Positions 36,029 through 43,733 of a DNA stretch of 64,000 bases are shown one piece after another. A program made the translations under genes and the position numbers. The number at the start of each line of letters is the position of its first letter. The first letter of the stretch is position 1. Under the pieces are notes generated by a model. It did no database searches, was not told the DNA's origin, and saw only the letters and a list, made by a program, of their open reading frames with translations. Source of the stretch: a bacterium EF100-94H03 bin56 (lineage in GTDB: Bacteria; Pseudomonadota; Alphaproteobacteria; SP197); the NCBI GenBank assembly GCA_002238685.1, contig MPMV01000015.1:17234-81233 (forward strand). The letters are read 5' to 3'.

Positions 36029-37354
36029 TCAGGTATCCCAGAAGCGGACAGGCCTGCCCGCAGGCGTGTCACTGATCTCGCCGTCGCGCATGGCCACGTG
36101 TCCGCGGATCACGGTGGCGCGCGGCCAGCCGGTGACAGTCATGCCGTCGTAGGCCGTCCAGCCGCACTTGGCATGCTGTTCGGAATGGCTGATCGTGCGG
36201 GTTTCCTTCAAGTCGACCAGCGTGAGATCCCCGTCGTAGCCGACGGCAATGCGGCCCTTTCCACGGATGTTGTAGATTCTCTGGGGTCCGTAGCACAGGA
36301 GGTCAACCAGGCGCTCGAGAGTCAGGCGTCCCTCGGACACATGGTTCAGCAGGAGCGGCAGGAGCGTCTCGACACCCGGCATGCCGCCGGGCGTGTCCGG
36401 ATAGGATCTCTGCTTCTCCTCGGCCGTATGCGGCGCGTGATCCGATCCCACCACGTCGACGATCCCCTGGTCGATCCCGTACCAGAGAGCATCCCTGTGG
36501 CTGGAGTCGCGAATCGGCGGATTGACCTGGGCAAAACCACCGAGACGCTCATAGCATTCCGGTGCCGCCAGGGTGAGGTGCTGGGGCAACAGTTCAACGG
36601 TTGCGATATCCCTGGCGCTGCCAAGAAACGCAATTTCCTCGCCGGTCGTCACGTGGAGTACATGGATAGGCCGTGCCGCGTCGCGCGCCAGGGCCACGAT
36701 GCGCCGTGTGGCTCTGAATGCCGTCTCGACATCCCGCCAGACGGGGTGCGCTCTTGGATGTCCTGCCTCGACCGCCAGGTGGCGGCGTTCGGCAAGACGG
36801 AACTCGTCCTCGGCGTGTATGGCGACACGCCGCCTGCCAGATCGCAGCACGGATGCGAGTGCCTCGTCGTCGGCGACCAGCAGGCTGCCCGTCGAACTCC
36901 CCATGAAGATCTTGACGCCGCAACAACCGGGATGCAGTTCAAGCTCGGCCAGTTCGTCATGATTGTCATCGCTGGCGCCGGCAAAGAAGGCGTGATCGCA
37001 CCACATGCCCCGGGCTCTCTCGAGCTTGTCCTCCAGAGCCTCAGGTGTCGTCGTCGTCGGATTGGTGTTCGGCATTTCGAAGACGGCAACCACACCACCG
37101 GCAACGGCGGAACGCGACCCGTGGGCGAGATCCTCCTTCTCCTCATGCCCTGGTTCGCGAAAGTGCACCTGAGTATCGATAACCCCGGGGAGCACCGTCA
37201 GTCCGCGTGCATCGAGCGAGGCGCCGGCCGCGGTTGTCGGCACGTCACCGATGGCAGCAATCGTTCCATCGGTGATGGCAACATCCGTCTGGCGCCGCCC
37301 GGCGGGGGTCATCACCTCGCCTCCGGTGACGACAAGATCGAAGGTCTCATTCAT
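36029..37354 (-). CDS. Dihydroorotase / cyclic amidohydrolase
   Basis: 441 residues. PGVIDTQVHFREPG gives the HxH metal motif (His at the position of HxHxR), GVKIFMGSSTG carries the Lys that is carboxylated in class I enzymes, IHVLHVTTGEE and VVGSDHAPHT provide the remaining His and Asp ligands. This is the class I dihydroorotase/allantoinase/hydantoinase group; the sequence looks most like dihydroorotase, but no pyr gene is near and another ring-opening substrate is possible. Overlaps the glycerophosphodiesterase stop by 4 bp and converges on the MttB-like gene. Confidence 0.85.
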   Translation of the reverse strand: MNETFDLVVTGGEVMTPAGRRQTDVAITDGTIAAIGDVPTTAAGASLDARGLTVLPGVIDTQVHFREPGHEEKEDLAHGSRSAVAGGVVAVFEMPNTNPTTTTPEALEDKLERARGMWCDHAFFAGASDDNHDELAELELHPGCCGVKIFMGSSTGSLLVADDEALASVLRSGRRRVAIHAEDEFRLAERRHLAVEAGHPRAHPVWRDVETAFRATRRIVALARDAARPIHVLHVTTGEEIAFLGSARDIATVELLPQHLTLAAPECYERLGGFAQVNPPIRDSSHRDALWYGIDQGIVDVVGSDHAPHTAEEKQRSYPDTPGGMPGVETLLPLLLNHVSEGRLTLERLVDLLCYGPQRIYNIRGKGRIAVGYDGDLTLVDLKETRTISHSEQHAKCGWTAYDGMTVTGWPRATVIRGHVAMRDGEISDTPAGRPVRFWDT

Positions 37355-38097
37355 CGTTCTGCTTCCCTGCTGTTCCGGTGGAAATCGGGTGTGTCACTGA
37401 CAATCGAATCGACGCCGGAATTCATGAGCGCCCGCGCTTCGTCGGCACAGTTGACCGTATAGACGGCAATGCGCCGGCCTCCACGATGGACGCGGGAGAT
37501 GAACTCCGGAGTGGCCAGAGACGGATCAACGTGAATGCTGGTGCACTTGAGAAGTGCCGCATGCCAGGACCAGAGGCGACGAAGCCGGCATCCCATCACC
37601 AGGGCGAGTGGCCAGCGATACCCGGCAAGGCGGGCATGGTAGAGGGCCATGAGACTGAAGCTTGACACCAGAGGGCGTTGCCGTCCGGCAGGCCACCGGC
37701 TGCGGATGATTCCCGTCACGCGGCGCGCCAGTGTCACGAGACCACCGCCGTCGGCCTTGATTTCCACGTTGGGGGTCAGGCCCAGGACGATGCAGGCATC
37801 GAGCGCCTGGACCAGGGTCGGCACCCGCTCCCCGGACCACACGGTGTCAAACCAGCTTCCGGCGTCGAAGGCGCCAAGATCCGTGCTGCGAACCTCGTCG
37901 ATCAGCCGGTCGACACCGGTGGTGCGAGCGAGGCTGCGATCGTGGAGCACCACCGGGACATCATCGCCGGCAAGGCGAACATCGAACTCAACCCACTCGA
38001 GGCCTTCCTCGGCAGCGCGTGCCAGTCCCCCCAGGGTGTTTTCCGGAGCCCTTGCCGCCACCCCGCGGTGACCGATGACGGGGGGGAGATCGATCAT
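37351..38097 (-). CDS. ugpQ: Glycerophosphodiester phosphodiesterase
   Basis: 248 residues from the ATG at 38097, 4 bp after the stop of the acyl-CoA dehydrogenase fusion. IGHRGVAARAPENTLGG with catalytic His/Arg/Glu, WVEFDVRLAGDDVPVVLHD and NVEIKADGGG are the standard GDPD motifs. It has no signal peptide, so it acts in the cytoplasm like UgpQ, splitting glycerophosphodiesters (for example glycerophosphocholine) to glycerol-3-phosphate and an alcohol. Linked on both sides by tiny gaps to its neighbours. Confidence 0.93.
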   Translation of the reverse strand: MIDLPPVIGHRGVAARAPENTLGGLARAAEEGLEWVEFDVRLAGDDVPVVLHDRSLARTTGVDRLIDEVRSTDLGAFDAGSWFDTVWSGERVPTLVQALDACIVLGLTPNVEIKADGGGLVTLARRVTGIIRSRWPAGRQRPLVSSFSLMALYHARLAGYRWPLALVMGCRLRRLWSWHAALLKCTSIHVDPSLATPEFISRVHRGGRRIAVYTVNCADEARALMNSGVDSIVSDTPDFHRNSREAER

Positions 38098-38101
38098 TCG
38101 C

Positions 38102-40420
38102 TCAACCAATCAGCATGTCCTGGCCACGTCTGGCCAGACTGTGGGCAATGATCATGCGCTGGATTTCACTGGTACCCTCCCAAATTCGCTCCACCCGCAG
38201 TTCCCGGTAAAACCTCTCTGCCGCGTACTCGCGCATGTAGCCACGACCGCCGAAGATCTGCACCGCGCGATCGGCGACCCGATTGGCCATTTCCGAACAA
38301 TAGAGTTTCGCCATGGAGCACATGGCGTGCTGAACCTTGACGTCCTCCCCGCCATCGATGGCAGCGGCGAGGCGATGGACCATCAGGCGGCCGGCCCACA
38401 GTTCCACGAGACTGTCGGCAAGCATGAACGAAATCGCCTGGTTGGCCATGATCGGCTGGCCGAACTGGACGCGGTTCCTGGCAAAATCGAGCGCTTCGTC
38501 GATGAGGCGGCCGGCGGCCCCGCAACAACGGGCCGCGATGCCAAGTCGTTCCTGGCGAAACCACTCGTAGGTCCAGGTGCGGCCATCTCCTTGCGGATCG
38601 ATGAGTGCGTCGGCCGTCACCTTGACCGAGTCGAACCGCACGACCGGATGATGGGAGGGGTAGGTGTGGCTGTAGGCGGGCGTGCGCACGACTTCGACAC
38701 CCGCGGCATCACTGTCAACATAGAAGAGTCCGTGGCCACCATCCTCGAAGCGTGCCTGAACGATGACGATACCGGCCCGGTTGAAACCGGTGACGTGCCA
38801 CTTGGTACCGTTCAGCACCCATCCATTGCCGGACCGTGTCGCCGTCGTCTCGATGGCATCGACATCGCTCCCCGCTCCTTCTTCGGTAATGGCGTAGCAC
38901 TCGCTCGTCGCGCCATCGAGAAGCGGTTGAACCCAGGCTTCCATCTGTGCCGGTGTCGCCGTGCGCACCAGGAAGGGGGAGACGTCATGAAAGAAGAATC
39001 CGACTCCGTTGGTCGCCCGCCCGACCTCTTCCCAGACGCCAGCCATGGCTCCGGCGGAGAACCCGCCACCACCCGCCTCCTTCGGCACCTGGGGCAGCCA
39101 CAGGCCCATGTCCCGGGCAACCCGGAGATGACGCTGTCGGATGTCATCGGGAATCTGCCCGTCGTTCATCTCGGCAACCTGTTCCAGCGGCAGGCGCTCG
39201 GTATCGATGAAGGGGCGCAACCTCTGGCGCCAGTTCAGGGCCCCGGCGCACTCACCGGCACCGGTGAGAGCTTCGCGACCCCGCTTCACCAGACCATCCG
39301 CGATGATGACCCGCTGGATTTCGCTGGTACCCTCCCAGATGCGGTCAACCCTGAGTTCCCGGTAGAATCTCTCGGCCACGTTTTCGCGCATGTAGCCGCG
39401 CCCACCGAAGATCTGCACGGCACGATCAGCCGTCCGGTGGGCGAACTCCGAGCAGAAGAGCTTGGCCATGGCGCACTTGCCGTGGAGAACCTTGACGTCG
39501 TCTTCGCGATCCATCGCCTGCGCCACGTCATAGGTCATGAGTCTCCCCGCCCACAGTTCGGTCAGACTGTCTGCCAGGGGGAACTGGACCGCCTGGTTTT
39601 CCCAGATTGGCCGGCCGAACTGGACGCGGTTCCTGGCAAAGTCGAGTGCTTCGTCGATGAGACGGCTGGCGGCGCCGCAGCAGCGGGCCGCAATCTTCAT
39701 CCGCTCCTGACGAAACCAGGCGTATGTCCACTGAAGACCGCCACCTTCTTCGTCGATGATGTTGTCCGCAGGCACCCGGACGTCGCGGAACTCCATCTCC
39801 AGGTGATGACCGCGGTAGTGATGCATGTAGCGCGGCGTGCGCCGGACGGTGACACCGGGTGCCCCCTTCTCCACCCAGAACAGCGCGTGGCGGCCATCCT
39901 CGAGCTTTGCCTGGAAGATGATCCAGTCCGAGAGATTGGCCCCGGTGACATGCATCTTGGTACCGTTGAGGAGCCAGCCGTTGCCATCGCGTCGCGCCGT
40001 CGCTTCGATGGCATCAACATCACTGCCGGTTCCGGGCTCGGTAATGGCATAAGCAACCCGCCTACGGCCCTCGATCAGGGGCCGGACGAAGGTCTCCATC
40101 TGCCAGGGGTTCGCCGTATGCCAGAGAAATGGCGACAGATCATGATAGCAGCCCCACAGGCCGTTGGTCGCCCTGCCCAGCGCTTCCTGGATGACGGCTA
40201 TCTCGAAATACGACAGATGCCGACCTCCGCTTTCGTCCGGAAGGGAGGGATAGAGAAGGCCCATATCCTCTGTTGTCCGAAAGATGGCGGCATAAGCTTC
40301 ATCGGCGATGAAACCGTCGTTCATCTCTGCCTCGACCTCCCGCGGTATGAGTTCGCTCTCGACAAGCGAGCGCATGGTCTCTTGCCACTGCCGGGCCTTC
40401 GCGGACATCGGGTAGACCAT
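38102..40420 (-). CDS. Fusion of two complete acyl-CoA dehydrogenases
   Basis: 772 residues, twice the usual length, from the ATG at 40420 with AAGGAGT as ribosome site. Two ACAD modules of about 385 residues follow each other in one frame. Both contain YAITEPGTGSDVDAIE or YAITEEGAGSDVDAIE (FAD/substrate), FRQERMKIAARCCGA or FRQERLGIAARCCGA, IFGGRGYMRE and RIWEGTSEIQR with the catalytic Glu. DNA similarity repeats with an offset of 1155 bp (for example 38161 and 39316). This points to tandem gene duplication and fusion with both active sites kept. The substrate is not known. Divergent from the acyl-CoA ligase-like gene. Confidence 0.9.
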   Translation of the reverse strand: MVYPMSAKARQWQETMRSLVESELIPREVEAEMNDGFIADEAYAAIFRTTEDMGLLYPSLPDESGGRHLSYFEIAVIQEALGRATNGLWGCYHDLSPFLWHTANPWQMETFVRPLIEGRRRVAYAITEPGTGSDVDAIEATARRDGNGWLLNGTKMHVTGANLSDWIIFQAKLEDGRHALFWVEKGAPGVTVRRTPRYMHHYRGHHLEMEFRDVRVPADNIIDEEGGGLQWTYAWFRQERMKIAARCCGAASRLIDEALDFARNRVQFGRPIWENQAVQFPLADSLTELWAGRLMTYDVAQAMDREDDVKVLHGKCAMAKLFCSEFAHRTADRAVQIFGGRGYMRENVAERFYRELRVDRIWEGTSEIQRVIIADGLVKRGREALTGAGECAGALNWRQRLRPFIDTERLPLEQVAEMNDGQIPDDIRQRHLRVARDMGLWLPQVPKEAGGGGFSAGAMAGVWEEVGRATNGVGFFFHDVSPFLVRTATPAQMEAWVQPLLDGATSECYAITEEGAGSDVDAIETTATRSGNGWVLNGTKWHVTGFNRAGIVIVQARFEDGGHGLFYVDSDAAGVEVVRTPAYSHTYPSHHPVVRFDSVKVTADALIDPQGDGRTWTYEWFRQERLGIAARCCGAAGRLIDEALDFARNRVQFGQPIMANQAISFMLADSLVELWAGRLMVHRLAAAIDGGEDVKVQHAMCSMAKLYCSEMANRVADRAVQIFGGRGYMREYAAERFYRELRVERIWEGTSEIQRMIIAHSLARRGQDMLIG

Positions 40421-40467
40421 GGGCAACTCCTTACCGGACGGAACGACCACCGCTACACTGCGGCCGG

Positions 40468-40482
40468 GCGCCATGGTGGCGC
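40468..40482. promoter_or_regulatory. Short palindrome in the divergent intergenic region
   Basis: GCGCCA, 3-base loop, TGGCGC: a perfect 6-bp inverted repeat in the 95-bp gap between the divergent acyl-CoA dehydrogenase fusion and the acyl-CoA ligase-like gene. Its place fits an operator shared by both promoters, but a 6-bp palindrome can arise by chance in GC-rich DNA. Confidence 0.25.
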
Positions 40483-40515
40483 AAGACCTTCCCGGATTCT
40501 GGGAGTGACCGGCAC

Positions 40516-42315
40516 ATGACGGACCAACGTCTCGACCTCATGCTCAATCCCCGTTCAATTGCTGTGGTCGGCGCCTCGCAAAGGGAAGGCAGTGCCGGCT
40601 ACGGGATGATTCACGGTCTCATAAACGCGGGCTTCGATGGCGCCATCTTCCCGGTCAATCCGCGCTACCGGAACGTCGCCGGTCTCCCCTGTCATGAGTC
40701 CCCCCGGGCCCTGCCGCAACCCGTCGACCTTGCCATGCTCGGAGTCAACAGCATCCACCTTGAAGGGCAACTCGACGACGCCATTGCGATGCGCGCCGGA
40801 AGCGCCGTCATCTTCGATACCTGCTATCTCGACGGCGAGAGCGACAGAGGTCTCCTCAACCGTCTGAAGACAAAGTCAAGGTCCGCCGGTCTTCCGGTCT
40901 GCGGCGGCAATGGCATGGGGTTCATCAATCTCTCGCGGCGCCTGCCGGTGACCATCTTCGACGCTTCGTCCAAGTTGCGTGACGGGGGTAACGTCGCCTT
41001 CATCACGCATTCAGGAACCGTGTTCAGCGAAATCGGCAACAACGACTTCCGCTACACCTGCAATCTGATCGTCTCGTGCGGCCAGGAAATCAACGGCACC
41101 ATGGCCGACTACATGGATTATGCGCTGGACATGGATTCGACAAGGGTCATCGCACTCTTCATGGAGGAGGCACGCGATCCCCAGGCCTTCACGGCAGCCC
41201 TGGAGAAGGCGCGCATGAAAGACATCCCGGTGGTGGCCATGAAGGTCGGCCGGACCCGGCTCTCCGCCGACTTCGCCCGCGTCCATTCCGATGCCGATAC
41301 CGGCAACGACATGGGCTACCAGGCGATCTTTGATCACTACAGCGTGATGCGTACCGGCAGCATGGATGAAATGGCGAATCTTCTCGCCTTGCTCTCCCAT
41401 GAACGCCGGTTCTCTTCGGGCGGAATTGGTGTCGTTCTCGATTCAGGTGGCGAAAGGGAGATGTTCACCGACCTTGCCGACGACACCGGCGTTCCCCTGG
41501 CTGTCATCACCAGGGAGACGGCGGCGCGCATCCGCCCTCACCTCCACCACGCCCTGGAGCCCGTCAATCCCCTCGATGCCTGGGGCACCGCCCGCAACTA
41601 CGAGGATGACTTCGAGGCCTACTTTCTCGCCATGGCACATGATCCCGGTGTCGCCATGGTCGCCTTCTGTGGCGATTTCCAGTGGAACCCGACTGTCGAA
41701 CGCGGCTATGCGAAGGCGCTTGTCGCGGCATCCGCTCAGACCGGCAAACCTGTTTCGGCCATCCTCAACACGCCAATGTCGGGTCTGATGACGGCTGGCC
41801 AGGAGATGAGCCGTCACGGCATAGTCGTCCTCTGCGGCACAAGGGAGTCACTCCTTGCCATCAGACAGGCGCTTGCCTGGCGGAATCGCAGACTCCCGCC
41901 ACCTCCGGTGGCCGCCCCTTTCCTCCCTCGCCTCAACGACGACTTTCCCGCCGCGCTCGGTCTTGCGCGATCCCCGGCAGAGGCCCGCGCGAGCGTGATG
42001 CCGACCATTCTCCTGATGATTGACCCCACCTTCGGTCCTCTTGTGGGTCTGCGCCGCGGCGGGTCGAATCAGGAGGCGTGGGCCCTGCCGGGAATCGATC
42101 CCGGGACGGCCGGCACGCTCATCGACCGGCTCTACGGCACATGGTTTCCGGGCACACCTTCCTTCCGCCTGGACCTCGCGCGTCTTGTGTCCATGTTTTC
42201 TGCCATCGCCCCGGACCTTGCAGGCAAGGTGACATCACTTGAGCTCGGACCGATCCTCGAGGAGGATGACGGCATGGCATGTGCCGGATTCACGTGGCGG
42301 AACGCCGGGGCGTGA
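40516..42315 (+). CDS. ADP-forming acyl-CoA synthetase-like protein with a shortened ATP-grasp part
   Basis: 599 residues. A CoA-binding Rossmann domain (SIAVVGASQREGSAGYGMIH, about 14-33) is followed by two succinyl-CoA-ligase-like flavodoxin domains (FITHSGTVFSEIGN, GIGVVLDSGGEREMFTD). The C-terminal 115 residues (ILLMIDPTFGPLVGLRRGG) resemble only the last third of an ATP-grasp domain, while full-length ADP-forming enzymes have about 230 residues there. It may be inactive alone or need a partner subunit. It could activate acids such as acrylate or propionate made nearby. Its stop overlaps the methyltransferase start (GTGA). Confidence 0.8.
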   Translation: MTDQRLDLMLNPRSIAVVGASQREGSAGYGMIHGLINAGFDGAIFPVNPRYRNVAGLPCHESPRALPQPVDLAMLGVNSIHLEGQLDDAIAMRAGSAVIFDTCYLDGESDRGLLNRLKTKSRSAGLPVCGGNGMGFINLSRRLPVTIFDASSKLRDGGNVAFITHSGTVFSEIGNNDFRYTCNLIVSCGQEINGTMADYMDYALDMDSTRVIALFMEEARDPQAFTAALEKARMKDIPVVAMKVGRTRLSADFARVHSDADTGNDMGYQAIFDHYSVMRTGSMDEMANLLALLSHERRFSSGGIGVVLDSGGEREMFTDLADDTGVPLAVITRETAARIRPHLHHALEPVNPLDAWGTARNYEDDFEAYFLAMAHDPGVAMVAFCGDFQWNPTVERGYAKALVAASAQTGKPVSAILNTPMSGLMTAGQEMSRHGIVVLCGTRESLLAIRQALAWRNRRLPPPPVAAPFLPRLNDDFPAALGLARSPAEARASVMPTILLMIDPTFGPLVGLRRGGSNQEAWALPGIDPGTAGTLIDRLYGTWFPGTPSFRLDLARLVSMFSAIAPDLAGKVTSLELGPILEEDDGMACAGFTWRNAGA

Positions 42316-43112
42316 ACGACTTGCGGCAAACCGTCATCGAGGGCCTCGCCTCCTCGTCGAGGTACCGGCATCTCACAGCCGGCCTTCTGGCGCGGACCGC
42401 CGATTGGGCTGTGGCACGTCACGCAAAGCCGGGGCCGGCTCTTAAGGCAGCCAAGCGCAAGCTCCATCAGGTGTTCGGCGCCTATGCCGTGAAGCTCGAT
42501 TCTCTGGGCAACCATCTCGATGTTCTCGAGGCCGGTGATGAGACCCACGCCGTGTGCCGACGCATCCTGAGACTTCACCATTCCACTGCCGAACGTCTCT
42601 CCTTCATGGAAGCATTCCACGCAACCATCTGGGATCACTGCGGAACACCACGACACATTCTCGATCTGGCTGCCGGCCTCAACGCATTCTCCCTGCCATT
42701 CTCCGGCCTTGGCCCTGCGGTTTCCTACACGGCCATGGAGATCGACCGGCGCATGGTCGACGCCGTCAGGCGCTTCCTGACCGTCACGCGACGACCGGGG
42801 GATTGTCTCTGGCATGACATCCTCGACGGGATTCCATCCGGGAATGCGGATGTTGCCCTGGTTCTCAAGACCCTGCCCTGTCTCGAACGCCAGAAACCCG
42901 GAGCCGCCGTCGACCTCATGCATCACCTCGAGGACATCCCCGACGTCGTCGTGAGTTATCCGGTGCGATCGCTCGGCGGCGCCAGGAAGAACATGCCTCA
43001 GAACTATCGCGCCCAGGCACAGTCTCTGGCAGTCGCTTGCGGAAGGGACATCACCTTTCTCGACTTCAGCCGGGAGCTCGTTGCCGTGCTGTCACATCGG
43101 TTGCGCCCTTGA
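42312..43112 (+). CDS. 16S rRNA methyltransferase homologue of the Arm/Rmt/FmrO family
   Basis: 266 residues from a GTG that overlaps the upstream stop by 4 bp. The sequence follows ArmA and FmrO block by block: KLHQVFGAY (50-58), HHSTAERL (89-96), the SAM-binding ILDLAAGLNAFSLPF (116-130), MEIDRR (142-147), LVLKTLPCLERQ (about 178-189) and VSYPVRSLGGARKNMPQNY (about 216-235, where ArmA has SFPIKSLSGKEKGMEENY). Known members methylate N7 of G1405 in 16S rRNA and make ribosomes resistant to 4,6-disubstituted aminoglycosides. Whether this homologue does so is unknown; the SAM motif has AAG where ArmA has GCG. Confidence 0.85.
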   Translation: MNDLRQTVIEGLASSSRYRHLTAGLLARTADWAVARHAKPGPALKAAKRKLHQVFGAYAVKLDSLGNHLDVLEAGDETHAVCRRILRLHHSTAERLSFMEAFHATIWDHCGTPRHILDLAAGLNAFSLPFSGLGPAVSYTAMEIDRRMVDAVRRFLTVTRRPGDCLWHDILDGIPSGNADVALVLKTLPCLERQKPGAAVDLMHHLEDIPDVVVSYPVRSLGGARKNMPQNYRAQAQSLAVACGRDITFLDFSRELVAVLSHRLRP

Positions 43113-43166
43113 AGCCTGCCCATGGTCCTTCATAATGCACTTCGAGCTGTATGGAGGATCCATGCC

Positions 43167-43700
43167 GTGAAACATCTCCTGGCCATCCTGGCGCTGGCCT
43201 TCCCCTTGACCGCCCATGCCGACCTCGCAGGCGATCCCATGGTCCTCGACGGTGACACCATGAGTTTCGGCGAGAAGAAGGTGGATCTCTTCGGTGTGCA
43301 TGCGCCGACCATCACGCAGACCTGTGGCGAGAGCGGCAATGTCTGGTCATGCGGCTGGGAAGCAGTTCTCCATCTCGAAGAACTGGTCAGTGCCGGCAAT
43401 GTCGTCTGTGTCGAGGTCGCTGACAGCGGTTCGCCAAATCCCCTGGCCCGCTGCACCGCTGATGGCGTCGACCTCGCCGGGCAGATGATCGATGCCGGTC
43501 TGGCGGTACGCGACGAGACCCTGGGCGACGATTACGCCGAACGCGAACTGGCGGCCGCCAACGACGAACGGGGCATCTGGTCCGGTCCCTTCATGGACCC
43601 CGTACAATGGGCTGAACGGACAGTCTGTGCCTGCAGTGCCCGCAAGAAGGCGCTGGCCGAAACCGCTGCCCTGCTCAAGGACGAAGAAGCGGCGGAATAG
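43167..43700 (+). CDS. Exported staphylococcal-nuclease-like protein with altered catalytic residues
   Basis: 177 residues from a GTG at 43167 with GGAGGA 8 bp upstream. A signal peptide (HLLAILALAFPLTAHA) precedes an SNase-like fold: MVLDGDTMSFGEKKVDLFGV. In active enzymes the motif reads RxxLxGIDAPE; here the Arg is Asp (KKVDLF), the Asp is His and the Glu is Thr (GVHAPT), so nuclease activity is unlikely. Six or more cysteines suggest disulfides outside the cytoplasm. Compare the intact relative at 57169. It converges on the thiolase gene. Confidence 0.8.
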   Translation: MKHLLAILALAFPLTAHADLAGDPMVLDGDTMSFGEKKVDLFGVHAPTITQTCGESGNVWSCGWEAVLHLEELVSAGNVVCVEVADSGSPNPLARCTADGVDLAGQMIDAGLAVRDETLGDDYAERELAAANDERGIWSGPFMDPVQWAERTVCACSARKKALAETAALLKDEEAAE

Positions 43701-43733
43701 CACGAGAAGTCGCGGACTTCACCTGCCCTGTTC

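Noticed and set aside
38075..40519. An 814-codon open frame on the plus strand across the whole acyl-CoA dehydrogenase fusion
   Set aside because: It is the antisense shadow of the fusion; its product is low-complexity in feel, shows no domain, and long antisense frames are common in GC-rich coding DNA.
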